From contig JAUIEM010000065.1 of assembly GCA_030428695.1 (NCBI GenBank), positions 1 through 30,506 on the forward strand: a stretch of 30,506 nucleotides of DNA, given 5' to 3'. The translations under genes were made by a program, and so were the position numbers. Of this stretch, positions 8,275 to 15,426 are shown piece after piece. The notes beneath the pieces are model-generated. The model ran no database searches. It worked only from the letters and a program-made list of their open reading frames with translations, and had not been told where the DNA came from. Every line of letters begins with the position of its first letter. Position 1 is the stretch's first letter. This stretch comes from a bacterium (lineage in GTDB: Bacteria; Planctomycetota; J058; JAJDCP01).

Positions 8275-8739
8275 GGCGATCTCCTTCGGTGGCGGTGCTG
8301 ATCCTTCGCCACCACGATACCCTCCGGGCCCGAGGTCTTCCGCCGGTTCTTCGGGTTCGCGTCACCACGACGGGTCGCCGTCGCGTATCCCTGTGCCGTC
8401 CCGGATGGGATGGGCCGGGCTACGAGAGATCGATCGCGCCCGGTCAGGGGGACTCCTTCCGTCGCTCTGCACACGCCCCCGCCTGTCGCCTCCACCGGCC
8501 GGGAGCCTTCGCGTTGACTTCAGCGCGCCTGCCGCGTACCTTGACTCGTTGCGGGGGGAACCCGTCCCTCGCAGCGTGCACGGGGGCTGGGCCCCGCCGT
8601 GCCGAACCGGCCAGGTATCCTTCGGCGACGTGGACACCCGGGCGCCATCGCAAGACTCGGCCCCCCCGGGCCGTCAACCAGGACGACCCATGCAGATCGA
8701 GACGACCGTTCGGACCGTCTTCTCGCTGCACAGGGCGTC
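8275..8739. other. Intergenic stretch without a supported gene
   Basis: The only signals seen are a TATCGTGG -10-like box for the SrkA-like gene at 8314-8319 (minus strand). All frames give Arg/Pro/Ser-rich translations typical of non-coding GC-rich DNA. The base composition is more mixed than in the flanking genes. Confidence 0.6.
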
Positions 8740-8990
8740 ACCTACCTGAGCGCGACGCCGACGCTGTGGAGACTATCGCGTTCCTGCAGGAGGTCGGCGC
8801 GCCGTGTGAGCCAGGCACCTGGACGCTCGCCTACCCCTATGGCGAGACCAACGATGCGGTGACCGCGGTCGTGCGCAGCAAGGGCTGCGCGATCGCGATG
8901 ACCACCGAGGTCGCGACGGCAGACCTCACCCAGCACGATCCGCTCCGGCTTCCGCGCTACGACACCAACGACTTCCCCAAGAACGAGTAG
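8740..8990 (+). pseudogene. 3' remnant of a polysaccharide deacetylase gene
   Basis: The frame ending at TAG 8988-8990 encodes about 80 residues resembling the C-terminus of NodB-fold polysaccharide deacetylases: an AFLQEVGAP helix, TWTLAYPYGETND, GCAIAMTTEV and LRLPRYDTNDFP. In complete proteins of this group (usually 250-300 residues) the catalytic Asp and HxxxH motifs lie upstream. Here the sequence before about 8740 in this frame is unrelated Arg/Pro-rich translation. No start with a ribosome binding site or frameshifted upstream half was found in any frame. It is best read as a truncated, decaying gene whose 5' part was deleted. Confidence 0.7.
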
Positions 8991-9089
8991 CCCCCGGCCT
9001 CCCACCTTGGGTGCGAAGCCTTCCACCAGGCGAAGCGACCGAAGCCCTGCTGGCGTGAGCAGCCCGACGCGGTCGTGGAGGCAGGCAGC

Positions 9090-10139
9090 CTACCCGAACA
9101 GCCGCCGCGTGTGCGCGAGCAGCTCGGCGTCGCGCAGGACCGCCGTGTGGCCGCCGGCGAAGCGCGGGAAGTGGACGAGCAGCTGCTGGAGCATCGTGTC
9201 CGGCGTCAGCCGCCCCTGGGCGGCGAGGGTGCGGCTGAAGTTCCCGATCCCGGGCCAGGCCGCGCTACCGCGCAGGGCCTTGTAGAAGTTGAGCAGCTGG
9301 CTCGAGCCCTCGATCGGGTGCGCCTCGCGGAAGTGCCGCACCAGCTGCTCGAGCAGCGGCCGCATGTCTTCCAGGTAGTCCTGCGCGACGTCGCCGGCGC
9401 GGGCGAAGACCAGGTGCTGCTCGACGTGCTCGGGCAGGTCGACGTCGCCGAGGCCGCGGCGGTCGGCGGAGTTCCTCGCGCCCGGGTCGCCCTGGAACAT
9501 CGTCGAGCCCGCCCGCATGTCCTCGTAGCCGTCCGCCATGAAGGGCCGGGCGAGGTCCATGAAGAAGCCCTCGATGCCGCTGTCCGAGGGCCCGGGGTAA
9601 CCGTGCCAGGGGGTGTCGACGGCGAGGAAGCGGACGCGCGAGAACAGCCCGAGCTGGCCCCCCAGGCACAGGGTGTTGAGAGCGCGACGGGTGACGATGC
9701 CGCCGAGGCTGTGACCGACGATCGCGACCTCGCGGCTCGCGGTGAATTGCTGGCGCAGCGTCACGAGCTCGCGGGCGAGGTCGTCGCCGTTCTTCTTGGT
9801 GCGCCGCCCGTGGTCGTCGTAGCAGAGAATGTAGAGCTGGAAGCGGCTCTGCACGAAGCCGTCGACCAGCGGCTGCATGTTGACCGGGTCGCCGTCGATG
9901 CCGTGGATCAGGATCAGCACGGGCCGGCGTCGGTCGACGCCGGTCGGGCCGACCCCGAGCGGGCGCAGGGCGCCGCGGCCGCGCTCGCGCAGCAGCTCGT
10001 TCTCGCGCAGCCGGTCGAGCCGCAGGGGCAAGACCCTGCCGTTCATCACGTTCGGGTTCCGCCAGCCGTGCGGCGGGATCGGGACGACGATGTCGTGGTG
10101 CCGCCCGGTGCGGAGATGGAAGCTCGGCTCGTCCGACAT
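9090..10139 (-). CDS. Lipase/esterase-like alpha/beta hydrolase
   Basis: 349 residues. The ATG at 10139 has AGGAGG five bases upstream, which rules out the longer upstream reading. The oxyanion-hole motif HGIDGD is at 79-84. The nucleophile elbow GHSLGG places the catalytic serine at 144. A later DTPWHG matches the lipase strand that often follows. GGHTAVL near residue 330 supplies the likely catalytic histidine. There is no signal peptide or membrane segment, so it is probably cytoplasmic. The segment DLARELVTLRQQF and the YDDHGRR strand fit a triacylglycerol-lipase or PGAP1-like hydrolase. The substrate is unknown. It is divergent from the lipoprotein gene at 10322. Confidence 0.8.
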   Translation of the reverse strand: MSDEPSFHLRTGRHHDIVVPIPPHGWRNPNVMNGRVLPLRLDRLRENELLRERGRGALRPLGVGPTGVDRRRPVLILIHGIDGDPVNMQPLVDGFVQSRFQLYILCYDDHGRRTKKNGDDLARELVTLRQQFTASREVAIVGHSLGGIVTRRALNTLCLGGQLGLFSRVRFLAVDTPWHGYPGPSDSGIEGFFMDLARPFMADGYEDMRAGSTMFQGDPGARNSADRRGLGDVDLPEHVEQHLVFARAGDVAQDYLEDMRPLLEQLVRHFREAHPIEGSSQLLNFYKALRGSAAWPGIGNFSRTLAAQGRLTPDTMLQQLLVHFPRFAGGHTAVLRDAELLAHTRRLFG

Positions 10140-10288
10140 GGTCGCCCTCCTGGTTCCTCTGATGATAGCGAACGCGCGCTCGCGGGACGATGCCGGGCGA
10201 CGGTCGTTTCCCGCGCTCCGCGGGCGTCGCCCCTGTGCGATCGACGACCCCGCGCGGTGTCCGCTCGCGGAGCACGCGGGATCTCCGC

Positions 10289-10294
10289 TATGCT
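10289..10294 (+). promoter_or_regulatory. Candidate -10 box (TATGCT) before the lipoprotein gene
   Basis: TATGCTGG lies 27 bases before the ATG at 10322, in otherwise GC-rich DNA. No clear -35 element stands at the expected distance. A GGAGG ribosome binding site follows at good spacing to the ATG. Confidence 0.35.
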
Positions 10295-10321
10295 GGAGCG
10301 TCATCCTTCCCGGAGGTCTCC

Positions 10322-11743
10322 ATGCGCACCCCGCTCGCCCTGCTCGCCCTGCTCGCCCTGTTCACCGCCGCCGGCTGCAGCGGCTCCGCCGAGCTCGCGA
10401 TCAGCGGCCACGGCAGCTTCGAGCTCGGGGCCGCCCAGCTCCTCTTCGACCCGGACCGGCCCGCGACCATCGAGCGGGCCTCGCTGTGGTTGCACACAGG
10501 AGATGTGCCCGCGCAACCGGAGGTCGGGCTCCTGCACGGCCCGCCTTTCGACGCGCGCCTCGCCGAGGTCCGCTGGGCCGACGGCAGCGAGGGCCGGCTG
10601 AGCTCCTACTGGATCGGGGAGGACGGGCTGGTCGAGCTGGGCCTCGAGCCGCCGCCGGCGGGGGTGCGCGAGCTCGCGCTCTTGCGCGGGCGGCTCGACC
10701 TCTACCGCGTCGGCGCCGTCGCGGTCTGCACCTTCCCGGACCCGGCCGCGCTGATCGGCCAGACCTGGGTCCATCCGGAGCATCCCGTCACGATCCGCGG
10801 CGTCGGCGGCGACGCGCACGAGATCGAGCTGCTCGTGCAGGGCGCACCCGGCTTCATCGAGACCGACGGGCCCGGCGCGAGCCTGGGCGGAGCCGCCGAC
10901 GGCGACGGCTTCGTGCCGGTCACGATCCATCTGACGGGCTCCGCCGCGGAGCTGCCGCTGACGATCTACGTGCTGCTCGGCATCCAGCGCTACACCGTCG
11001 AGCTCACGCTGCGCGACGTGCCGTTCCAACCGACGCCCTACGCCGAGCACTATGCGAGCGCGCGCGGGGCCGCTTCCTCCGACGCCGAGGCCACTCCTCC
11101 CGCCGACCCGCCGCCTGCCCCGGCCGGCCTCGACGGCGTCGTCGCCTCCTCCGAGGCGGAGTCCGGCGCGATCTTCCTCAGCACGGGCGGCTCCTTCCAG
11201 GAGCTGATGGGGCTGCGCTGGAAGCGGACGGATGGAGGCATCGAGGTCACCCAGCTGATCGCGATCCACGACGAAGACGGCTACCAGCGCGCCGCGCGCT
11301 TCGTCATGCGTGCGCGTGACGACGAGCTGTGGACCTGCGAGGGCGGGCAGGTCTGGATCCTCGGCGAAGAGGCAGAGCTGTTCGTCGAGGGAGGCCAGGC
11401 CTGGCTCGGCCGCGACGGCGTCAAGGAGCGGGAGCGGGAGCACTCCGCCCGCACGATCCCCGGCTTCGCGCTGTTCGCGGTCGTCGAGAGCCGCCCCTTC
11501 GACCCTGAGGCGGTGCTGCGCTTCGACTTCCTCGACCTCGACATGCTGCGCTGGAGCGCGGGTCACACCCTGACCTACGAGGGCAGCGAGGAGCGCGACG
11601 GGCTGCCCCTCCACCGCTTCGTCCACCGCGCACCGGACGAGCGGCCGACGACCTACCTCGTCGACGACCAGCACCGGCTGCGCCAGGCCGACGGCCTGCG
11701 CCGCCTCGACCCCGCGGAGGTCGAGCGGCTGATCGCGGACTGA
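10322..11743 (+). CDS. Predicted outer-envelope lipoprotein of unknown function
   Basis: 473 residues. The ATG at 10322 follows GGAGG and opens a lipoprotein signal peptide (MRTPLALLALLALFTAAGC) with a lipobox ending at Cys19. The mature part begins with a beta-rich region (about 25-245) of repeated short strands such as DGLVELGLEPPPAGVRELAL. A Pro/Ala-rich linker follows (near 255-270, PPADPPPAPAG), then a second mixed alpha/beta region with FLSTGGSFQELMGLRWKR and a C-terminus with Arg/Asp-rich strands. No enzyme motif is recognised. The family is unknown to me; a surface or periplasmic binding role is only a guess. Its 3' end faces the repeat-rich intergenic region. Confidence 0.8.
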   Translation: MRTPLALLALLALFTAAGCSGSAELAISGHGSFELGAAQLLFDPDRPATIERASLWLHTGDVPAQPEVGLLHGPPFDARLAEVRWADGSEGRLSSYWIGEDGLVELGLEPPPAGVRELALLRGRLDLYRVGAVAVCTFPDPAALIGQTWVHPEHPVTIRGVGGDAHEIELLVQGAPGFIETDGPGASLGGAADGDGFVPVTIHLTGSAAELPLTIYVLLGIQRYTVELTLRDVPFQPTPYAEHYASARGAASSDAEATPPADPPPAPAGLDGVVASSEAESGAIFLSTGGSFQELMGLRWKRTDGGIEVTQLIAIHDEDGYQRAARFVMRARDDELWTCEGGQVWILGEEAELFVEGGQAWLGRDGVKEREREHSARTIPGFALFAVVESRPFDPEAVLRFDFLDLDMLRWSAGHTLTYEGSEERDGLPLHRFVHRAPDERPTTYLVDDQHRLRQADGLRRLDPAEVERLIAD

Positions 11744-11801
11744 GGCTACGGGGCCAGAACGAACAAGTAGATGCGACTTTCACGCACACCTTGGACGAAG
11801 A

Positions 11802-11963
11802 GAAGAAGCGAAGGGAAACATCGACGCGGCCCGTTCTTCCCGGACTACGAGCATCCCTACCGAGAGGTGAGGAAAGAAGTTCTCAGGAATGCAGGAATCA
11901 AGGAATCCAGGAAAAGAGGGAAGAAGCGAAGGGAAACATCGACGCGGCCCGTTCTTCCCGGAC
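11802..11963 (+). repeat. Perfect 44-base direct repeat (11802-11845 and 11920-11963)
   Basis: Both copies begin gaagaagcgaagggaaacat and end ttcttcccggac, with no difference over 44 bases. They are 118 bases apart start to start. The second copy directly follows the left arm of the inverted repeat. Confidence 0.9.
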
Positions 11964-12067
11964 AACCAGAGGAGGGGAGCCAATACCGTGCAACAGCGCT
12001 CTTTTTGTCTTCTCTTTTCTGCTTCCCTCTTCTCTTTTCCTGGCCTCCCGGATTCCTGCATTCCTGA
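11883..12067. repeat. Imperfect inverted repeat, about 42-46 base arms
   Basis: Left arm 11883-11923 starts tcaggaatgcaggaat. The right arm, about 12022-12067, ends attcctgcattcctga, its exact 16-base reverse complement. An inner block (ccaggaaaaga at 11907-11917 against tcttttcctgg at 12033-12043) also pairs perfectly. Small insertions separate the blocks. About 100 bases between the arms include the second direct-repeat copy. Transcribed RNA would form a long hairpin. Confidence 0.85.
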
Positions 12068-12116
12068 TAAAATTCTTCTTCTTCTTCTTCTTTCTCATCC
12101 TCAAGCTGACCTCAGC

Positions 12117-12178
12117 GTACGTTCTGTCCCGGTCCGGCGAGCGGGGGTGAACCCGGCCCCTACCACGGAAGAACGTAC
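12117..12178. repeat. Hairpin bounded by GTACGTTCT / AGAACGTAC
   Basis: A perfect 9-base inverted repeat (12117-12125 and 12170-12178) encloses a copy of the gggggtgaaccc...cccctacc sequence. No T-run follows either side, so a classical intrinsic terminator is not obvious. Confidence 0.75.
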
Positions 12179-12205
12179 ACACCGAGGTAGGTAGGGGGTT
12201 CACCC
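12143..12205. repeat. Inverted pair of a dispersed GTGAACC/GGTTCAC palindromic repeat
   Basis: 12143-12164 reads gggggtgaacccggcccctacc. 12190-12205 is its shortened reverse complement (ggtagggggttcaccc). A third member lies at 20265-20286. It resembles small palindromic extragenic repeats, but the family cannot be named from this window alone. Confidence 0.7.
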
Positions 12206-12269
12206 TCCCCTCGGGGTCGGCGAACCGACGCCCCCTCCGAGATCTGCCCTGCGAAGGAAGGCCCAGCCC

Positions 12270-13148
12270 CTACCCGAACAGCCCCGCGTCGAGCGCCGCC
12301 AGCAGGCAGCCGCCGAGGCCGCCGAGCAGCCCGCCCCACAGCTCGAGCCAGCCGAGGTGCTTGCGGGTCTGGTTGCGGATCAGGTCGCGCACCTGGGCGG
12401 CGCTGTACTGCGAGAGCTTCTCGCGCACCATCGCCTCGGGCTTGACCTCGGCGAGCACCGCGGTCCACAGGCTGTCCTGGTTGCCGATCCAGCCGGCGAC
12501 GGTCTCGGTGTCGAGCAGCTCGAGCTTGTCGACCTGGCGGCTGAGGGGCTCGCGCCAGCGGCCGGGGTTGTCCTGCAGCTTCTCGAGGGCGACGACCAGC
12601 TCGTCGCAGATCCCGCAGGTCAGGCGGTCGTAGTCGACCAGCCCGGTCAGGTCGCCGATGCGCCCGATCACTCCGACGCGCTTGACCACCTCGGCGCGGA
12701 TGAAGGCGTAGAAGGCGTCGCTGCGCACCGCCCCCCGCAGCACCGCGACCACCCGCTGGCTCATGCTCTCGAGGAAGGCCTCGTCCTCGACCAGCCCACG
12801 CACCTTGTCCGCCGCGAAGTCGCGGATCTTCGGGAACAGGTCGCGCTTGCTCAGCTCGCGGCGGATCACCTCCGGCGACAGCAGGTTGCGGTCGACGGTG
12901 CGGGCGAGGGCGGTCACGATGCGGTCGCGGTTGAGCGGGACGATGCCGGTGTAAGGCAGCGCGAAGCGCTCGTTCGGCCAGCGCTCGAACAGCATGCTGA
13001 TCGCGATCGAGTTCGTCGCGCAGCCGATGAAGGCCGCGGCGCAGATCATCATCACGACCTTGAGCGCCGGGTGCGCCTGCCACAACAGCACGGTCAGCAG
13101 GCAGCCGAGGAAGGGGATGCCGGACGCGAGCAGCACCCAGGTGCCCAT
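12270..13148 (-). CDS. DUF445 family membrane protein
   Basis: 292 residues from the ATG at 13148. The frame extends further upstream but has no ATG or GTG there outside the neighbouring gene. Two N-terminal membrane segments are visible (about 2-23, and 28-54 containing CAAAFIGCATNSIAISMLF). The GxxTNxxAIxMLF pattern is the hallmark of DUF445 (E. coli YjiN group). The long middle part is helical and charged, with LNRDRIVTALARTVDRNLL and repeated short helices ending in Arg/Lys. A C-terminal Gly/Leu-rich membrane segment (GGLLGGLGGCLLAAL) closes the protein. The biochemical role is unknown. It lies 52 bases after the 67-residue protein, at the downstream end of the minus-strand lpx unit. Confidence 0.85.
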   Translation of the reverse strand: MGTWVLLASGIPFLGCLLTVLLWQAHPALKVVMMICAAAFIGCATNSIAISMLFERWPNERFALPYTGIVPLNRDRIVTALARTVDRNLLSPEVIRRELSKRDLFPKIRDFAADKVRGLVEDEAFLESMSQRVVAVLRGAVRSDAFYAFIRAEVVKRVGVIGRIGDLTGLVDYDRLTCGICDELVVALEKLQDNPGRWREPLSRQVDKLELLDTETVAGWIGNQDSLWTAVLAEVKPEAMVREKLSQYSAAQVRDLIRNQTRKHLGWLELWGGLLGGLGGCLLAALDAGLFG

Positions 13149-13200
13149 GCCCCAGCCCTTCCGGGCGGGTGCGGCGGGCGCGGAGGCGGTGTCGGAGGGG

Positions 13201-13404
13201 CTACTCGCCGGCGGCGGCTTTTTTGTAAGCGACAAGGGCCCGAACCTCTTGGACGTTGAGGCGCTCGAGCTCGTTGGCCAGCTTGCGCAGCTCGTCGGGC
13301 GCATTCTGGATCATGATCAGGACGCGGTCGCCGTCCGCGACGGCCTTGACCGCGCCGGGCGCGATGCGCGCCAGTTGGCGAGACAAATCACCGAGATTAT
13401 CCAC
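13201..13404 (-). CDS. Small conserved-looking cytoplasmic protein (67 residues)
   Basis: The GTG start at 13404 has a GAGGA-like site upstream. The frame ends TAG at 13201. The sequence is a balanced soluble mix with a beta pair (AVADGDRVLIMI) followed by an amphipathic helix (APDELRKLANELERL). This is more protein-like than the Arg/Pro-rich shadows around it. It has no membrane segment or known motif. It sits between the MaoC-like gene (33-base gap) and DUF445 (52-base gap) in the same direction, so it is probably co-transcribed. Function unknown. Confidence 0.6.
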   Translation of the reverse strand: MDNLGDLSRQLARIAPGAVKAVADGDRVLIMIQNAPDELRKLANELERLNVQEVRALVAYKKAAAGE

Positions 13405-13437
13405 ACTGTCCTCGAGTCGGGTGTTCTACCCGAGAAT

Positions 13438-14340
13438 CTAACCGGTCGCCCCACCCTCGACAAGACCCCGCGGACGACCGACCAGCGCGCTGCCCTTGAG
13501 GTAGGTGTGCACGCCTTCCTTGATCGCGGTCATGATCCGGTTGAAGGTCTTGCGCCAGCGCTTGGGCCGCTGGACGGTGACCTCGGGGCCGGGTCCGACG
13601 ATCGGCCGCTTGTTCTCCGCCAGGAAGGACAGCTTCAGCGCGCCGAGCACGCCCCCTTCGCCGCTCAGCGAGCGCACGAGGGCGCCGGAGGGCAGCGAGG
13701 CGAGGAAGGAGAAGGGGTAGGAATAGTCCGGCTGGCCGGCCTTCTCGAAGTAGGCGTCCGGGTCGATGCCGAGGGCGCCGCTGAACGCGAACACGCGCTG
13801 CAGCTCCTCGCTGTTGACCGTCTTGCGCGCGACGTCGACGCCGACCGCCTGCTCGCGCCGCCGGCCGTGGATCACCGACGAGCTGACCACGTCCCCCGCC
13901 CGCAGGATCTTGACCTCGATGCCGACCCGGTCGCCCCCGGCCGGGGCGTAGCGCAGCTCGCTGAGCATCGACTCGCCGTAGTGGGTCGGCGAGGCGAAGC
14001 GGGTCTTCATCTCGAGGATCTCGAGCTGAGGCATCAGCACCTCGAGCCCGAACAGCACCTTCGCCCACAGGTAGGCGCCGGGCACGATGTCGCCGTCGGT
14101 GTGGATGCCGTTCGGGTCGTCGGTCACCGACACGAAGGTCGCGCCCTGGTCGCGGCTGACGCGGAAGCGCTGCCGCACCTGCACGGGACCCCGGATCTCG
14201 AGGGTGTCGTCCCGCACCGCGATTCCGGGCGTGCGGGTCCGGGCCTTGGGATCGCGCAGGATCACGGGCTCGGCGAAGGAACGCAGCGCGGAGGTCTGGA
14301 CGAGCACGGGGCACCTCGGGGGAAAGGGGGAATCGGCCAT
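13438..14340 (-). CDS. MaoC-like hotdog-fold protein (dehydratase/hydratase family)
   Basis: 300 residues from the ATG at 14340. That start lacks a clear ribosome binding site. TTG codons just upstream (with GGGAGG before one) or a GTG near 14307 after GAGGTG are real alternatives. Residues 55-160 look like a MaoC hotdog domain. The Asp/His catalytic signature appears as VSVTDDPNGIH (D74/D75, H80), followed by IVPGAYLWAKVLFG. The loop between the histidine and IVPG is only four residues long, much shorter than in R-specific enoyl-CoA hydratases. The C-terminal half is less clear and may form a second hotdog. Members act on acyl-CoA or acyl-ACP double bonds; acyl supply for the adjacent lipid A genes is an attractive inference only. 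Confidence 0.65.
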   Translation of the reverse strand: MADSPFPPRCPVLVQTSALRSFAEPVILRDPKARTRTPGIAVRDDTLEIRGPVQVRQRFRVSRDQGATFVSVTDDPNGIHTDGDIVPGAYLWAKVLFGLEVLMPQLEILEMKTRFASPTHYGESMLSELRYAPAGGDRVGIEVKILRAGDVVSSSVIHGRRREQAVGVDVARKTVNSEELQRVFAFSGALGIDPDAYFEKAGQPDYSYPFSFLASLPSGALVRSLSGEGGVLGALKLSFLAENKRPIVGPGPEVTVQRPKRWRKTFNRIMTAIKEGVHTYLKGSALVGRPRGLVEGGATG

Positions 14341-14442
14341 CGATCGCTGATGCAATTCAGGGGCCAAACACAACTCCGCCTCCCGCAAGGCTTCCCGTCA
14401 GGAAGGGGCGCCGACATTGCACATCCGGATGGGCATTTTCTG

Positions 14443-14467
14443 CTGACGGAAGGCCGACATCCGTCAG
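14443..14467. repeat. Stem-loop CTGACGGA-N9-TCCGTCAG between lpxI and the MaoC-like gene
   Basis: A perfect 8-base inverted repeat in the 183-base gap. No T-run follows on the minus strand, so it could be an RNA stability or attenuation structure rather than a strong terminator. Part of the stem (CCGTCAGGA) recurs near 14395. Confidence 0.5.
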
Positions 14468-14523
14468 AATCCTACCGGCGCTTGATCTGGCGTGGCAGGC
14501 TTGGCGGGTGCTGCCAGTATGGC

Positions 14524-15426
14524 TCACCCCTCGGGGGCGACCCCGACCAGGCGGATGCCGAGCCGCTCGGCGGTCTCGACCGTGCGCTCGACATCGATGA
14601 TCACGCTGCGTTCGGCCTCGACCGCGAGCACCGCTCCGCCGGCGCGGGCGAGGTTGCGGATCGTGGTCGGACCGATGGCGGGCATGTCGAAGCGCAGGTC
14701 CTGGCCGGGCTTGGCGACCTTGACCATCGTGAAGCCGCCCTGGGGGCAGAGCTCGCCGGCCCGCAGGATGCAGGCGTCGGTGCCCTCGACCGCCTCGACG
14801 GCGAGCACCGACAGCTCCTTGACCATCAGCGACTGGCCGATGTCGAGGCGGCCGACCTCCTTGGCGAGGCGGAAGCCGAAGGCGACGTCCCGCTCTTCCG
14901 CCTCGGACAGCTCGCCGGCGCTCATCGGCCCGACCCGCGCGACGATGCGCGGACAGTAGCGGACCTGGCTGACCACCTCGAGGCCGTGCTCCTGGAAGGC
15001 GCGGGCGACGGCGGCGAGGATGGTGTCGTCGTTCTTGTCCTTGAGCATGCGGTAGAAGATCTTGTAGCCGAGCATGTCCGGGATGTAGCGGAGCAGCCGC
15101 CAGGGCGCGTACATCGCGACCTTGTGCACCTTCCCCGCCCAGACCACATCGGTCGCGCCGCCCGCCCGCAGGAGCCGGATCATCTTCCCGACCTGGGCGA
15201 CGCCGCACCAGTGGAAGCTGTCGACCGCCCCGCGCAGCGCTGGCGAGGCCTCGCCCTTGATCGCGACGCACACGACCTCGAGGCCGTGCTCTTTCCGCGC
15301 GGCCTCGGCGACCAGGAAGGGGAAGCGCCCCCAGCCGGCGATCAGTCCGAGCTTGCCTCGTCGGGCGGGAGGCGCCGCTGCAGGCTGCTCAGCTGGGACT
15401 CCAGCGCTTTCAGTCGTTTCTTCCAT
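14524..15426 (-). CDS. lpxI: UDP-2,3-diacylglucosamine pyrophosphatase LpxI
   Basis: 300 residues. LpxI hydrolyses UDP-2,3-diacylglucosamine to lipid X and UMP, replacing LpxH in many bacteria. Family motifs are clear: GLIAGWGRFP (27-36), AVEGTDACILR (EGTD at 214-217, holding the catalytic aspartate known in Caulobacter LpxI), and FDMPAIGPTTI (DMPAIGP at 247-253). The ATG at 15426 gives an unusual 25-residue N-terminal extension rich in Glu, Pro and Ala before the usual start of the fold. It also creates an 85-base overlap with the end of lpxD. No alternative ATG, GTG or TTG exists between there and the first strand, so the overlap seems real. It is coupled with lpxD for lipid A synthesis. 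Confidence 0.9.
   Translation of the reverse strand: MEETTESAGVPAEQPAAAPPARRGKLGLIAGWGRFPFLVAEAARKEHGLEVVCVAIKGEASPALRGAVDSFHWCGVAQVGKMIRLLRAGGATDVVWAGKVHKVAMYAPWRLLRYIPDMLGYKIFYRMLKDKNDDTILAAVARAFQEHGLEVVSQVRYCPRIVARVGPMSAGELSEAEERDVAFGFRLAKEVGRLDIGQSLMVKELSVLAVEAVEGTDACILRAGELCPQGGFTMVKVAKPGQDLRFDMPAIGPTTIRNLARAGGAVLAVEAERSVIIDVERTVETAERLGIRLVGVAPEG

Larger units (their letters stand above)
11744..12269. other. Convergent intergenic region filled with repeats
   Basis: 526 bases between the ends of the lipoprotein (plus) and DUF445 (minus) genes. They hold a 44-base direct repeat, a large purine/pyrimidine inverted repeat, a CTT-rich run near 12073-12095 and two inverted copies of a gggggtgaaccc-type sequence. 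It is markedly AT-richer than its surroundings between about 11790 and 12110. Short open frames across it read the repeats and have no coding character. Confidence 0.85.

Noticed and set aside
11802..11963. CRISPR array
   Set aside because: Only two copies of a 44-base unit with a 74-base spacer, part of a larger inverted structure, and no cas genes.
12073..12095. Rho-independent terminator at the CTT run
   Set aside because: It is pyrimidine-rich but not a T-run directly after a GC hairpin on either strand; kept only as part of the repeat region.
11771..12203. Several short open frames on both strands in the repeat region
   Set aside because: They translate the direct and inverted repeats in different frames and have no ribosome binding sites or protein-like composition.
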